This document shows, one piece after another, positions 28,261 to 53,776 of a DNA stretch of 64,000 bases. The first letter of the stretch is position 1, and each line of letters opens with the position of its first letter. The notes under the pieces are model-generated. The model was given only the letters and a program-made list of their open reading frames with translations. It did no database searches and had not been told where the DNA came from. The position numbers were made by a program, and so were the translations under genes. Source of the DNA: Diphasiastrum complanatum (lineage: Eukaryota > Streptophyta > Lycopodiopsida > Lycopodiales > Lycopodiaceae); NCBI GenBank assembly GCA_029204225.1, contig CM055111.1, positions 13,603,477 through 13,667,476 of the forward strand. The letters run 5' to 3'.

Positions 28261-28331
28261 CACAACCAGTGCTCAACAAGTGTTCAGTAAAACTGGCACA
28301 ACCAGTGCTCACAAGTGTTCAGTAAAATTGG
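28261..28331. repeat. 36-bp tandem duplication
   Basis: CACAACCAGTGCTCA...AGTGTTCAGTAAAA occurs twice in tandem (28261-28296 and 28297-28331); the second copy lacks three bases. It is too short and has too few copies for a CRISPR or satellite. Confidence 0.85.
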
Positions 28332-28535
28332 CAAAGTATAGGAACAAAATCACCATTAGTTTTGGGTAGGTCTCCCTCAGAGGAAGTCCGCTCGAGGTTA
28401 GAAGGTCTTCCCTTAGCAGAGAAGGGCCCAACGAAGGGGCACTTTCTCAATGTAAAAACTATTTAATGAACTTTTTATTTTTGTAAATTTTTTTAACACA
28501 CTCATCCGAGCAAAAGGAGCAAAAGGTGCAGGTAA

Positions 28536-28775
28536 GAAAAGTAATTTTTTTTTTACATGCACCTTACAATGCTCGAAAGGTCCATGTACAAAAAATTGCA
28601 AAGGAAAAAAACAATTGCACACATTCCTTGTGAGGAAGTTGCAAATTTTCTTCACAAAATGAAATCCTTCTATGAATAATAGTCCTCAAATAATCCAAAT
28701 AGTTTAAGAAAATGCAAATTTAGTTGGAAAGAGGTTTCCTAGCACAAGCCCATGCAAGCCTCCTTTGCAAGGTGG
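28536..28775. repeat. Dispersed direct repeat, right copy
   Basis: Second copy of the repeat at 25345-25572, with the same internal blocks. Confidence 0.7.
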
Positions 28776-29016
28776 TTTTTGGCTCAGGGACTTGTGTGCC
28801 CCAGTAAATCACCTATTGAAACATTGGTCAAAATCGTATCCACAATAAGAAATTTTCTGAATTTTGTCGAATCTGCACATTGTCACATGGCTTTTGTAGT
28901 AAACAATGGAAAAAGGCTGTACGGAAGACTTCAGCAAGCTCTTGGACGTTCAGAATCAGATACCTTTTCACAAAGACAGCTCCATTATAATTAATATTTC
29001 CTCATTTCTGAGCTTG

Positions 29017-29103
29017 AACCCAAGGGGGTTGGCTCAGTTGGTTGGCTTGGCATCCAAAGTTTCTTTGGTCCCAGGTTCGAGCCTCCCCTTGGAAACCGAG
29101 AAG
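29017..29103 (+). mobile_element. 87-bp tRNA-derived SINE-like insertion
   Basis: The insert carries a Pol III A-box-like TTGGCTCAGTTGG (29029-29041) and a B-box GGTTCGAGCCT (29074-29084) at normal tRNA spacing. A perfect 14-base duplication, CATTTCTGAGCTTG, flanks it at 29003-29016 and 29104-29117, as expected for LINE-mediated retroposition. The unit is essentially only a tRNA-like head: no tRNA-unrelated body and no clear A-tail, ending GAGAAG. It is either a minimal SINE or a 3'-truncated one. It does not look like a functional tRNA gene because no cloverleaf is evident. Confidence 0.78.
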
Positions 29104-29203
29104 CATTTCTGAGCTTGGCACCCAATCATAGCTGACACAGTCAAAGTTCTCCTATCTTGTATCAAAAGTTCCAAACACAGTAAAATAGAAACTCATCTAT
29201 ACC

Positions 29204-29527
29204 CTAAAGACCACGGGAAGGACATGCATTAGCCCAATGTGTAGGATCTCCACACCGAAAACATCTCCCACTCTGGGAGGTTTCTCCTGTGGCACTTACA
29301 AAACGGCCATCACCTGCAATGCCTCGATGAGTTCTACTTCCCTGTAGATTAGCAGTATTAGCTACATCAGCTCTGTGGGTACTTTTTTTCCGGCCCATCC
29401 GGTTTTGCCCATGGCGCTGCTCAGCCTCTGGCACACGTTGCATAGGTTGTTGATCTTCTTCCCACCTATTAAAAAGAGGGCTTTTAGTACCAGAAGTCAT
29501 AACACACCTTTGATAAGAAATTGACAA
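29204..29527 (-). pseudogene. Retroelement Gag C-terminal fragment with zinc knuckle
   Basis: A 107-residue frame beginning with ATG at 29527. It is rich in Arg and Gln and ends with a CCHC zinc knuckle, CFRCGDPTHWANAC (CX2CX4HX4C), typical of the nucleocapsid part of Ty3/gypsy Gag. Normal Gag is several hundred residues, so most is missing. It lies just beyond the minus-strand LTR ending near 29540, where a gag gene would start. Confidence 0.7.
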
Positions 29528-29539
29528 AATACACCAGTT

Positions 29540-30140
29540 AGGGGAAGAATCACGTGGTAACTTTCAGTGAAATCTCCAAAGAATACAGAGCGACCAACTC
29601 AGACTCAAGTAAATGCTTAATTTCGCTGACAAATGCAGCAGCTAAGCTTAGCCAAACAAAAAGACTGGATATCGATCATAGAATCTACAGTCAACTTCAT
29701 ACACAAAAAATAAACAATGTCGAACACTTCACACGTATAACTAGTTATAACACCCACTGCTATCACTAGGAGACGAGCACACCAGCACAGGTTGTCGCAA
29801 GAACCACCCATCGAACTATCTAACATACGAGTAGACTACACCCACAAGCCAAACTCTATAGAAAGAGCATAGAAAACAATGATCAATTGTCGATACACAC
29901 AATGTCCAAACGCAAGGGATGAGGTCATAGACATACTCTCCCAAAGTCTGGCCTCCATAAGACATGCGGGTTCTCCTCTCAGGATAATCCTTCTCATGCA
30001 TAACTACATCACCTAAAATAGACATCATCCACAACCACTCTTGCATCTTAACCAAATAGAGACATAGGACCTATTTCAGGTTAAGGGCTACCTTACGATA
30101 TAGGCAAGGCCTAATACCATACATGTTTAAGGACATAACA
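29540..30140 (-). repeat. LTR of a minus-strand chromovirus
   Basis: On the minus strand the LTR begins TGTTATGTCC at 30140, directly after a polypurine tract. The far end near 29540 is approximate and inferred from the gag start that follows. Its first bases resemble those of the plus-strand LTR at 31826 (TGTCATGCCC), so both belong to related Ty3/gypsy families. Confidence 0.6.
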
Positions 30141-30152
30141 TTCTTCCCCCAC
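30141..30152 (-). other. Polypurine tract, minus-strand chromovirus
   Basis: The minus strand reads GTGGGGGAAGAA between the pol stop codon and the LTR start. Confidence 0.7.
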
Positions 30153-30560
30153 TTATTTCAATTCTGACCTTAGAATAAAAAATGAGATCCTTAACCAATC
30201 ACCTTCCTCCCAAGAATCATCATCACTAGAACATCCCTTCCAATGAACCAAAAGTTCGATTACTAAGCGATTTATCAATTGCTTTTGATGGGTATCCAAA
30301 ATCTTTTCAAGTTCAAAAGAGTCCTCTGAGAGAAATCTTCGAGGAGATTATCTTTCAATGCTAAACTGTCTCCTTTGTGTAAACTGACGTTTGGTTGACT
30401 TATATTAAATACAAGATGCACTCTATCACCCTCGGGAAGATCCAACTAACAAGTTAAAAATCCAATTCTCTTTATGCGGTCCACTAAAACCTGTTGATAG
30501 TTTATAATGTTGCCTATATGCAAAACATTGAAATCCATTGGAATTCTCGAATAGGCATAT
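30153..30560 (-). pseudogene. Chromovirus Pol C-terminus with chromodomain
   Basis: The last 53 codons (30314 down to a TAA at 30153-30155) are open on the minus strand. They contain LVHWKGCSSDDDSWEEGDWL, the core of the chromodomain at the end of chromoviral integrase, which directs insertion by reading chromatin marks. Further upstream (to about 30560) the integrase tail can be read only with stops, including an HISQ-like block. The polypurine tract follows the stop directly, the normal layout. Confidence 0.85.
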
Positions 30561-31160
30561 TATCCAGCATTAACTTCACAAAGAGTTCATTCAAGTCAAC
30601 ATAAAGTTTGGCCCGTTGTCATGTGCCAACTACAACATTTCCTACATACCAAGCAAAAAACCGGTTGCTTTCTAAATATGAACAAATTCTAATTCAACAT
30701 TGACAAGTGAACGTGGTTGAAATCCCTACATAAGCATACACAGACTCAATTATGGACTTGGCTCATTACATTCGTCACGTCCATTCTTTCATTCTTTATT
30801 ATGCATAAGTAGTCCTATGGGCCCTTATTATTCATGTACTGGCCTTGGGCCTTATTTGGTCACATTTTTAGAACTTGGCCATATTGATTTGGAGTGGGGA
30901 CCTCCTATTGGGGGGGCGCCACTATTTTCCTGCCTCCCTTTACATTTTCAGCCTACGAATCTACCTTTTCACAGGTTTTCGGAGGATCAACGCCCATTTT
31001 CAACCCATCTGCACAGATTTTTCTCCCTGAAAGGTCTTTGTGAGAAAGACAAGACTCACATTTTGGACCAATTTGGAAGAGAGTACTAGTAGACTCATCA
31101 AGCAAGACGAATTTACAGGTGATTAGTCTAGGAAAAAGGATAAAAAAAGTCTTGATGACT
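30561..31160. other. No recognised gene
   Basis: An AT-rich stretch between two oppositely oriented chromovirus fragments. It may contain decayed pol from either element, but no motif is convincing. Confidence 0.5.
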
Positions 31161-31413
31161 TTTATATCCATAATGGACTTCTGTTCAGGTAAGGGAAGAT
31201 ATGTGTGCCCGATGTAGATACGATTAAAAAGAAAATTCTTTATGAATGTCATGACTCACCTTGTGGGGGGGGGGGCCACCCAGGCATACATCGTACTTTA
31301 AGTTTGGTACGAAGGGATTTTTATTGGCCAAAACTAACCCTTTCTAGAATTTTATGTGGTCAAGTGTGATCAATGCCAGTTGAATAAGGGTGAACGCCTC
31401 AAGGCTGGTGGAT
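31161..31413 (+). pseudogene. Ty3/gypsy integrase zinc-binding (H2C2) fragment
   Basis: Across two frames the plus strand reads HPGIHRTLSLVRRDFYWP near 31280, then VKCDQCQLNKGERL near 31365. These are the His pair and Cys pair of the H2C2 domain of gypsy integrases, with the characteristic FYWP. A run of G near 31266 breaks the frame. The integrase core and its DDE residues are missing: the sequence passes directly into a 76-bp tandem repeat. Confidence 0.8.
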
Positions 31414-31641
31414 GTTTTCAATAGCAATCTAACATCTATAAGATATAAGCAACATTTTCTACATTATACATATTACATATGATGTGTATGTTTTCGATAG
31501 CAATCTAACATCTATAAGATATTAGACACACTGTAGACATAATACATATTACATTAGATATGTACGTTTTCAATAGCAATATAACATCTATAAGATATTA
31601 GACACACTGTAGACATTATACATATTCCATTAGATATGTTA
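31414..31641. repeat. 76-bp tandem repeat, three copies
   Basis: Three consecutive 76-base units start at 31414, 31490 and 31566, each opening GTTTTC(A/G)ATAGCAAT and containing AACATCTATAAGATAT. Units 2 and 3 are closer to each other than to unit 1. They replace the integrase core of the plus-strand chromovirus. Confidence 0.92.
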
Positions 31642-31659
31642 TAGCATTAATATCTAATC

Positions 31660-31811
31660 TTGGATACCAGAACTGAACAATTGCGAAATCGTAGAGTTAC
31701 CGAGCAGTTGGTTTGATGGAAAGGTCATACAAACGATGATGTCTCCTAGGAACAGGAAGGAAACCTGAAAAGGAACTTTCCTAACTTTATGGTCTAAGGT
31801 CAGAACTTGAA
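31660..31811 (+). pseudogene. Chromodomain remnant of the plus-strand chromovirus
   Basis: The frame reads ILDTRTEQLRNRRVTEQLV, then a TGA stop, then WKGHTNDDVSWEQEG, a chromodomain with one stop where the family has Arg before WKG (CGA to TGA is the simplest change). A polypurine tract (AATAAGGGGGGAAGAA, 31810-31825) and an LTR follow. Confidence 0.8.
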
Positions 31812-31825
31812 TAAGGGGGGAAGAA

Positions 31826-32280
31826 TGTCATGCCCAAGTTTGAACTAATCTTGGATTATTATCTCGTAAGGAGGTTAGTTAACTTGCCTCGACCCATAAA
31901 TTAATTATGATTATGAGGGGTTGGGGCCCTCATTGAATTAAAGTCTTAATTAATGGTTGAAGGCCTAAAACTCAAAATGGTGGATTTGTATTGGTCTAAT
32001 AGTGACTCATAAGAATATTAGATGGGGTGGCCTAATTAGGCTGCTGATGTGTCTAGTGAAGTGTCACATAGCGTTACTAGTGGTGCATGTGCCTTGGAGG
32101 GTATAAATATATCCAGATGGCTCTCACAAGGGTATGTTTGATATTGGGGATTGTAGCTATATGTTGCTGGTGTGATCCTCTCTCCTATTCAGTTGATTGA
32201 TCCATAGCTTGGGGGATAGATCCGATCCATCTAGGTTTGGTTGGGTTGGTTTATCCACCATCCGATTCCCTTTTGTTTCA
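31826..32280 (+). repeat. 3' LTR of the plus-strand chromovirus
   Basis: It begins TGTCATGCCCAAG right after the polypurine tract. It contains a TATA-like TATAAATATAT at about 32102. The right end near 32280 is approximate because I see no clear target duplication. Confidence 0.65.
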
Positions 32281-32283
32281 TCG

Positions 32284-32661
32284 TTACTGTGGCGTAGCCT
32301 TGGGTAGTCTTGGATCCTTGTGGGGGACTTGAAACCTGTTGTACATGAGTGAATTGTCTACCAACATAAAAATCTTCAAGAGTAATGCCTTAACTTTTTC
32401 CCAAGTTGCTAGCTTTGGTGAGACATCTCTCCACCATGAAGAAACTGCTTTGCCCCAAACGTGAAGCATTATGATTTCAATCCGTATTTCCTCTGGAATT
32501 TCATGGACATTGAAACAGCTATCCCGGTGTTGCACCCACCATTTAACCACTTCCAGTTTATGGCCCTTAAGACTTCCGATTAACACGGTAATTGATTGCA
32601 CGATTGATAAACTCTTGATTTGTTCATGCTTGTGACATATTAAAGAGCAACCGCTCAGCAC
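32284..32661 (-). pseudogene. Ty3/gypsy Gag fragment
   Basis: A 125-codon frame with a Gag-like core: KWWVQHRD, HVWGKAVSSWW and ATWEKVKALLLKIF. These match the order WW ... L.G.A..WW ... TWE.F...F of the retrotransposon Gag domain, which packages element RNA. No zinc knuckle or protease follows. The orientation is minus, opposite to the LTR beside it, so it belongs to another insertion. It starts 43 bases beyond the stop codon of the TOP3A gene and may be part of its 3' flank. Confidence 0.65.
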
Positions 32662-32704
32662 ACTCCGCTGCTTTGAGTACTACTTTAACATGTTAATGAG
32701 ATTT

Positions 32705-46899
<14,195 letters not shown>

Positions 46900-49016
46900 C
46901 TGCAAGAAAAACTAAACTATCAGAACATCCAAGATGTAAGTGGGATCTTTTATCATGTCTTGAAAAGAACGCTCAACCACATAATAAAAAATCAATAAAG
47001 CGAACATGGTCCCTCAAGAATGGACACTTTTAGTTATGCACCATACACCACTAACAAGTTTGGACTAATGCTATTACTAACATTTTTACAAATTTCAAAA
47101 TAATCAACACTTTGTCAAATTAACACTCAAATGCAACCATAAGAAAATAACGATGCCACCTAGCAATGTATAGAATTGGAGATGATTGACATCGAGCAAC
47201 AAGTTACAAGAGAATGAATTTTCTTCTAAATGGTCAATAGGAAGGCCAAATATAGTGGTAGACATAAAGGCTAAAAAGTACTCTTTGTAAATCTCATGTC
47301 TCTAAGGAATCGATTGGCCCAAAGGATTAAGAAATATTGTAACTAAACAAAATTAAACATTGCTTATGAGACATTCTAAAAATATAGAACGGTAATGGTG
47401 TGGCTTACAAACTAGATCTTTTACAAGGAACCAAATTATCTCCAAGCCTACAAGAGGGGGACTCAATTGCTTTTGAGAATGCATCAATTCATATTGAGGA
47501 CATTTCCAGCGAGCTCCTATAGAACCAAAGATGGTCAGTCCTAAACAATAATAAAAAAGTCGTTAGTACTTCTTGAACTTTTTAAGGATAGATCTTACAT
47601 ACTTTTCTTTATCATTTGCAGCAAAAGTAGCATGTTGGAGAGGATGTTTGTAGATGAGAGTTCTTGGCAAACTATAAGGACATAAATATTTGAGAGGAGG
47701 ATGTCTTGAAACCCTTAAATTGTATTTTCTTTGAGTATTTCATACGTTGGAAAGGATGTTTGAAGATGAAAATTTTTCAAGAATTCCAATGACAAAGATA
47801 TTTGAGAAAGGAGCATGGCCTAGAGTGGACATGCAAGTGGAAGTTAGTTGCATTGAGTGCTAATGGTACGTAGCATGGGCTATCTCTCTATAATTGACCA
47901 CTACGCATGACTTGTGTAGAGAGTTGATTAGTGAGGCATGAACTAGTTCATGAGCCCAAAGGATCTTCCAAAACTAAGCAAGGGATGTCCTTACTGGGAT
48001 GGCTTGTGATTTTGGGGGATGCACGGTTGAATTTTAAGAGGATGGACTGTGGCTATTGGTGCAAAGTCTCAAAGGGAGTAGGTGTCATGTATTGGCTCAG
48101 TACATAAGCAATGCATTGATATACACACATCGCGAGTTTAGGATAGACAATGTTTGGGGTGGGAATACCTATAGAGGTGCCCGAATATCAATCATTCAAT
48201 CTAACCAATGTTTCATAGAACTTTTTGAAAAGCCTTTTTGCAACGCATTTGAAACAAGAAAGAATCGTCTTTGTCTGGAAAGAAACGGCAAAACATCTTT
48301 AGGGTTTTTTTGCTTGGTTCTATTAAAGTAAAACCAAGTGTTGATCAAGTGTCTAGACAATGATTATAGCTCTATACAATGACGATATAAACAATTGATA
48401 ATCAGCACACTTAGATGACTGAGGACTCAGGGAGACATTGAGATACATCACACAATGCATATGCACAAGGTATTCATAGTTCTACTATTCCCTACTACAA
48501 TTTCAAAATCCGTTTAAAATGGAATGGACTTTTCAAAACGGAGTTTCATTTCATGAAAAGTGTTTCCGTGAAGCAATGAGTTTAACCATGTGTTGGTGAA
48601 TGGTACAAGCACATGTATGGCCATCATGGACTTTGAGCCTCATGATGGTGCTAGCGAGAGTCTTGGGCGAATGCTAGCAAGAGCTGAGGGTGAATGCTAG
48701 TGGCATTGAACATCAATATTCATATTGGGGTGTATGAATCAATTCAAGGCATTCACAACTTTTCACAAATAGTATGGTTCCCATGAGATAGTTCTAGCAT
48801 TCTTTCAAGCGTGCATTCATGTACAAAAGGAAAAACTCTACTCACACCATTCCATTCATCATTCTAACACTAGATTTCAACACTACCTCCATATTAACAC
48901 TACATGCAAAAGCTCTTAACATTACACAAGCATCAAATCCATGTTAACACTATTAAAAAATTATTGGCCCAAGCCATTTATTTTAACTTCACAATCTAAT
49001 GTATGTACAATTAAAT
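46900..49016. other. No recognised gene; probably TOP3A intron
   Basis: AT-rich. A 91-codon frame at 48056-48331 has no recognisable domain and no supporting context. I looked for the next upstream TOP3A exon here and did not find it. Confidence 0.5.
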
Positions 49017-49024
49017 GTGCTCGA
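49017..49024 (+). other. hAT target-site duplication, left copy
   Basis: GTGCTCGA. The right copy at 54652-54659 is GTGCTCAA, 7 of 8 matching. hAT elements make 8-bp duplications. Confidence 0.8.
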
Positions 49025-49124
49025 CAAGGTTGCATCGAATCGCGGTTCGAACCGCCTTTTACGATTCGAACCATCTGGCCCTAAAACGATTCCAGAATCC
49101 AGATTTCGCCCATTCTGTTCGCGC

Positions 49125-49127
<3 letters not shown>

Positions 49128-49180
<53 letters not shown>

Positions 49181-49640
49181 TGCACTCAAGAGTCAGCACT
49201 CTGTGTGCACTGTGCATTTGCCATTCAGATTGTATGCGTGTGCTCAGTGCTGTGTGTGTGTGTGTGTGTGACAGAGAGAGAGAGAGAGAGAGAGAGAAAA
49301 TGGTGTGATTTTGTGTGTATGTGTGTGTGAGTGATTGTGTGATATTGTGTGTGTGTGCACTGTGTGTGTGTGTGTGTGTGTCCACTGTCTTTTGATGTGT
49401 ACAGTGTGTGTGAGTGAATCAGTGAGTGTGTGTGAGAGAGAGTCTGTGTGTGTGTGATATTATGATATTTTGTGTGTGTGTGTGATATTATGATATTGTG
49501 TGTGTGTGTGTGTGTGTGTGTGTGACATGTGTGCATTGTGCGTGTGTGTGTGTGAGTTTTGAGATGTGTGCACACTGCACTGTGAGTTTGTGTGAGGCTT
49601 GAGCACTGAGATTGTGTGTGTGTGTGGGCAGTGGGCATTG
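49128..49640. repeat. GA and GT microsatellite cluster inside the hAT element
   Basis: GA tracts at 49128-49172 and 49272-49298 and many GT-rich stretches to 49640. Frames of Glu-Arg or His-Thr repeats here are by-products of the repeats. Confidence 0.9.
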
Positions 49641-49841
49641 TGAGTCTTGAGATGGGTGTGGGACCTGGGTAGCTACTTAGTTAGAACTTAGAAGTTAGAA
49701 GTTAGAACTTAGAAGTTAGGAGTTAGTGACTAGTCTGAGTTAGTAGTTACTAGTAACTAGATAGTAGAGTCTAGTTAGAACTTAAAACTTAGAAGTTAGA
49801 ACTTAGAGAGACCTGTAGAGTCTAGACTGTCACCTGTGAGA

Positions 49842-49866
49842 GAGAGAGAGAGAGAGAGAGAGAGGG
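49842..49866. promoter_or_regulatory. GA tract upstream of the hAT transposase start
   Basis: About 24 bases of GA end six bases before the ATG at 49872. Plant promoters and leaders often hold such GAGA tracts, bound by BBR/BPC proteins. A regulatory role here is inference. Confidence 0.35.
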
Positions 49867-49871
49867 CCATC

Positions 49872-52800
49872 ATGCCGAGGGATAGGGATCCCTTGTGGGA
49901 TCACGTCACCATCGCTGCGGCCTATGGCACATCGGGCACGAAGAGATGGACTTGCAGATACTGTCACCAGTCTTACACTGGAGGGCCCACACGCATCAGG
50001 GCACATTTGTTACGTTTGAGGGGGTACGTTGCCGCTTGCATGCATGCTCCTGACACGCTACTCACTCCTGTCGCATCGGAGGAGGTTGGCCCTTCGAGGA
50101 TGGGGCCCAGACCGAGAGGTAAACATTCAACTCAAAGACTCTTACACTTCAAAGTTCAAAGTTCAAACATTGATCAAGTTTTAAGTTTTAACTTTTAGCT
50201 CACATGATACATCAAGTTTGAAGTTTCAAATTCATTGATCATCTAATTTCTAAATTGTATTGTAATTTCAAAAATGTCTTTTTTTAGTAGATCGAGATGC
50301 AGTCACGGCGACACAGCCAGAGGCCACCACATCACGCCCCCCAGTTGCCATCCGCTCACCCCTCGCTTCCCATGGCCCAGAGGACAGAGCTGCAGATGAG
50401 GCAAGGCCTAGTACCTGGCCTGACCCGCATTCTGGTGCAAGATCTTCGACACCACCTCCAGCCATGACCATATCGGCACCACATCATCCACCTGAGAGAG
50501 GGAGAGGTAGACGGGGCCACACTACACAAATGGGGGATAGGGAGTTCATTTGGCTAGGACCCCGACATGGAGGAGGGCGATGAGTGCAGTGAGTGCGATT
50601 GGGCAGGTGTGGCAGGGGCCATCTTGCGAGCACCTGAGAACAAAGGGGCTTCTTGATGAGCGGGCTTCTGTTGACCAGAAGCTAGAGCCTCTCAGGAAGG
50701 CATGGGCCCAGTACGTACTACTTGCTTTTAACTTTATCTACTCTAAACTTTAAAGTTTAAAGACTTTATGATGATTGTTAAAACTTAAATTGTAGGCGTT
50801 AATTGTAAATTACTTGTTAATTGCAATTTGCAGGCTGCAACTAGCTATTTATGTTTAATCATGAATATTCAAATGATCATTTATCATTGGAATTTGCCAT
50901 GAAATTTGAATTGCAATTCACAATTTAAGATCTATCCTGATTCCTTTCGGATGATGGATCTATCATGAATCATGATTCATCTTGTTTTGTCACTTGTAAG
51001 TGAGTCGTGAGTCGTGACCACGGTCCACTGACTTGTCACTTGTCACCTGTTGTCTTCGTGCATGGGGACGATGTTTCTCAGATCCATCGACACCTTTGGG
51101 GAGGCAGTCACGGGCGAGTACATGTTCTCACATATTCGAGCTGCCATTGAGGAGGTCGGACCACAGCACATTGTACAGGTATATATATTATACTTTTTAC
51201 AATTTACGGTTTACGGTTTACCTATAATGTTAAAACTTAAATGGTATTAGGTTACAGGTAATTACTAATTTGTAAATGTCAATGTTGAATGTTCATTGTT
51301 CAATGGCGATTTCGGATTGATTAACAGTGGAATCTGGATTATGGTTTACTAAAGTATAAGCAGTTGCCACTGAGCACTTGAGTCTTGAATTCAGAATTCC
51401 ACATGCACATTGCACATTGCATGGTATGGTTGTGCAGGTGGTCACAGATAATGCGTCAAACTGCGTCTCCATGGGTAGGCTCGTTAATGAGACCTACACC
51501 CACATCTTTTGGACACCTTGTGCTGCACACTGCCTGGACTTGTTGGTCGAGGATGTGGCCAAGATTCCATGGATTGCAGACGTGGTGCATACTGCACGGT
51601 TCTTGGTGAGATTTGTCACCAAGAAGCCTAGGGTCCTAGCCATGTTCAAGAGACAGTCCACCTTGGATGTCTTCAGACCTGCCCCCACCAGGTATGCAAG
51701 TTGCAACTCAAATTTGATTCTTGAATGCGCTTCTGTAGACTTTTGGAACTTGGTAAGTATTTACTATTTACTGTTTAGTTATTAGTGGTAAATATTTCAT
51801 GAAATGATGCACATTGCATGTGCCATGTATTGTCTTGACTCTTGACTCTTGTCAGAAGTTAGAACTTAGAATTTTTCACTTGTGCAATGTGCCCTATGCA
51901 GGTTTGCATTTATGTTCCTGGTCCTGGAACGACTGATGAAAGTTCATCAGGGCTTGAGGCAGATGGTTGTTGCTGATGATTGGGCGCAGTGGGGGCCGTC
52001 ACAGGAGCCCAAGAGTAAGAGATTCGAGCGGACCATTATGCATTCACCATTTTGGGATGAGGCTCGATCCATTGTAGTGGGCCTACAGCCCATCTACACT
52101 GTCCTGCACCTTACAGATCGAGAGGGCTGCACATTGGGCCTCTTGTATGAGTTCATGGACAGGCTGGGCGAACAGTTGAGGCTTTGACCATTAGCCCAGA
52201 GAGGTATTATGTATATCACGAATCAAGATTCAAATTTCAAATGTAGTATGTAGACAGTAGTATGCAGTATGTACTATGATGATTGATCTATCATGTACAT
52301 TGTACTATATTGTATAATTATTACTGTGTCTTGACTCTTGAATCTTAATTCTTGTAGGCTTACGGAGGTCCGGCTCCTTTGGTTGAGCAGGTGGGAGTGG
52401 TTTCATAGGCCCCTGCATGCCATGGCCCACATACTCCATCCACTTTGGGGGAATGAGGAGCAGTTCACAGATAGGGAGCTCAGGGATGGCTGGAATGCCT
52501 ATATCTCCCGAGTTTATCCTGATGTACGCGAGCAGGATAACCTGCTGGATGAGCTTCAGATTTTCGGGCAGGAGACCTTGGAGTTTGCCACTAGCCCGGC
52601 GCTTTTGAGAGAGGGTAATAAACTTGTTCACGTGGCATGGTCCATTACAGTTTAAACTTGTTACTTCACATTTTACTGCACAGTTAGTCAATCATATTGT
52701 AACTTGTTGGAACTTGGAACTTGGTTGCAACTTGCTAGTAGTAAGTACTAACTGCCCCTTGAACTGTAATTCAAGCCAGCTACGTCCCGTGTCATGGTGG

Positions 52801-53776
52801 TAGAAGTTTGGGGTTGATGTCCCCAAATTGCGTCGCCCTGCAATCAGGATTCTCTAACAAGACTGCACTGTAGTCGCTTGTGAGAGGAACTGGAGTGTCC
52901 ATTCCATGATTCACACGAAGAAGAGGAATCGACTATCATCAACGCAATTGGAGAGGTTGGTGTACGTACACGGCAACCTGAGACTTTTGGGTAGACTCCA
53001 GACCACCGCAGAGCCTATCCAGGTAACTTGTAAGTCATAACTTATAGTTACTAAATTCTAACATGTGATCCATCATCCCAGGACCCAGTTAGTACTAAGC
53101 AGATACTAAATAGATCATATTACATAAATGATAGTAGATACTAGACTGTAGCTAAATTTTAACTTTTGTCGGGACTCGGCCCTCCAAATTTTGCGTTGAT
53201 TTCAATGTGCATTGTGACATGTGCGTAGGTAGATCCCGATCTGATCAATGTGGCAAAGGTTCCAGAGTTGCCACCGAGAGGCCAGTCAGAGGAGGACGTG
53301 TACGCATTCCTCCTCCATGAGGAGGCCATGCAGAGTGCAGGTGAGAAATTAGGATTGTCTAAGTAGTAAGGTGACAAGTCTTGAATTATGTTTTCGAAGT
53401 TTAAAGTTACTAATTATCGTAAATTGTAATTTACTAATTTGCAGGCAATAACACGTTTGTCCTTCTTTGTGTGCATTGTGCAGGGCCTGTCACTCGAGCA
53501 AAGCGTAGGAGGAGGGCAGGAGAGGCTAGCAGCTCCCGTGCTCATAGCCCTGAGGATGAGTCTGAGTCTGAGTCTGAGGCATCGTCAGGGTCAGAGTCCT
53601 CAGAGGAGGAGGAGTATGAGGAGGAGTCGTCCAAGGAGGGCAGGGATGAGGATGAGGGGCATCATACCTCTGCCTCTGATGAGGATTTCGCAGCTGAGTC
53701 TACCACTCGAGAGGCCACAGCAGGCTCCACAGCACCACCAACGAGTGGGAGGAGACTCAGGCGTAGGAGAGCTTAG
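49872..53776 (+). pseudogene. hAT transposase gene, multi-exon, broken
   Basis: The transposase would bind the element ends and move the element. Supported exons are: 49872-50118, BED zinc finger (CRYC ... IRAHLL); 50288-50506; around 50550-50710 (LRTKGLLDERASVDQKLEPL); about 51050-51178 (GTMFLRSIDTFGEAVTGEY); 51438-51691 (VVTDNASNCVSMG, TPCAAHCLDLL); 51902 to about 52187; 52363-52612; about 52783-53022 (CERNWSVHSMIHTKKRNRL, hAT dimerisation); 53229-53340; 53484-53776 (acidic tail between basic clusters KRRRR and RRLRRRR). TGA at 52185, TAG at 52801 and TAA at 52855 break it. I cannot find the segment with the first catalytic Asp (SDGWTD in relatives) between 50711 and 51050. Confidence 0.85.

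Noticed and set aside
28261-28331. Short direct repeats considered as a CRISPR-like array
   Set aside because: Two adjacent copies without spacers in plant nuclear DNA; this is a simple tandem duplication.
29029-29084. Functional tRNA gene
   Set aside because: A and B boxes are present, but the acceptor and anticodon stems do not form convincingly, and the unit has retroposon target duplications.
47396-47455. Possible further TOP3A exon with good splice borders (39 bases, minus strand)
   Set aside because: In the required phase 0 it contains a stop codon, and the other frames show no TOP3A similarity.
49044-49053. GGTTCGAACC as a Pol III B-box
   Set aside because: It recurs at both hAT ends with no A-box at the right distance; a subterminal transposon motif explains it better.
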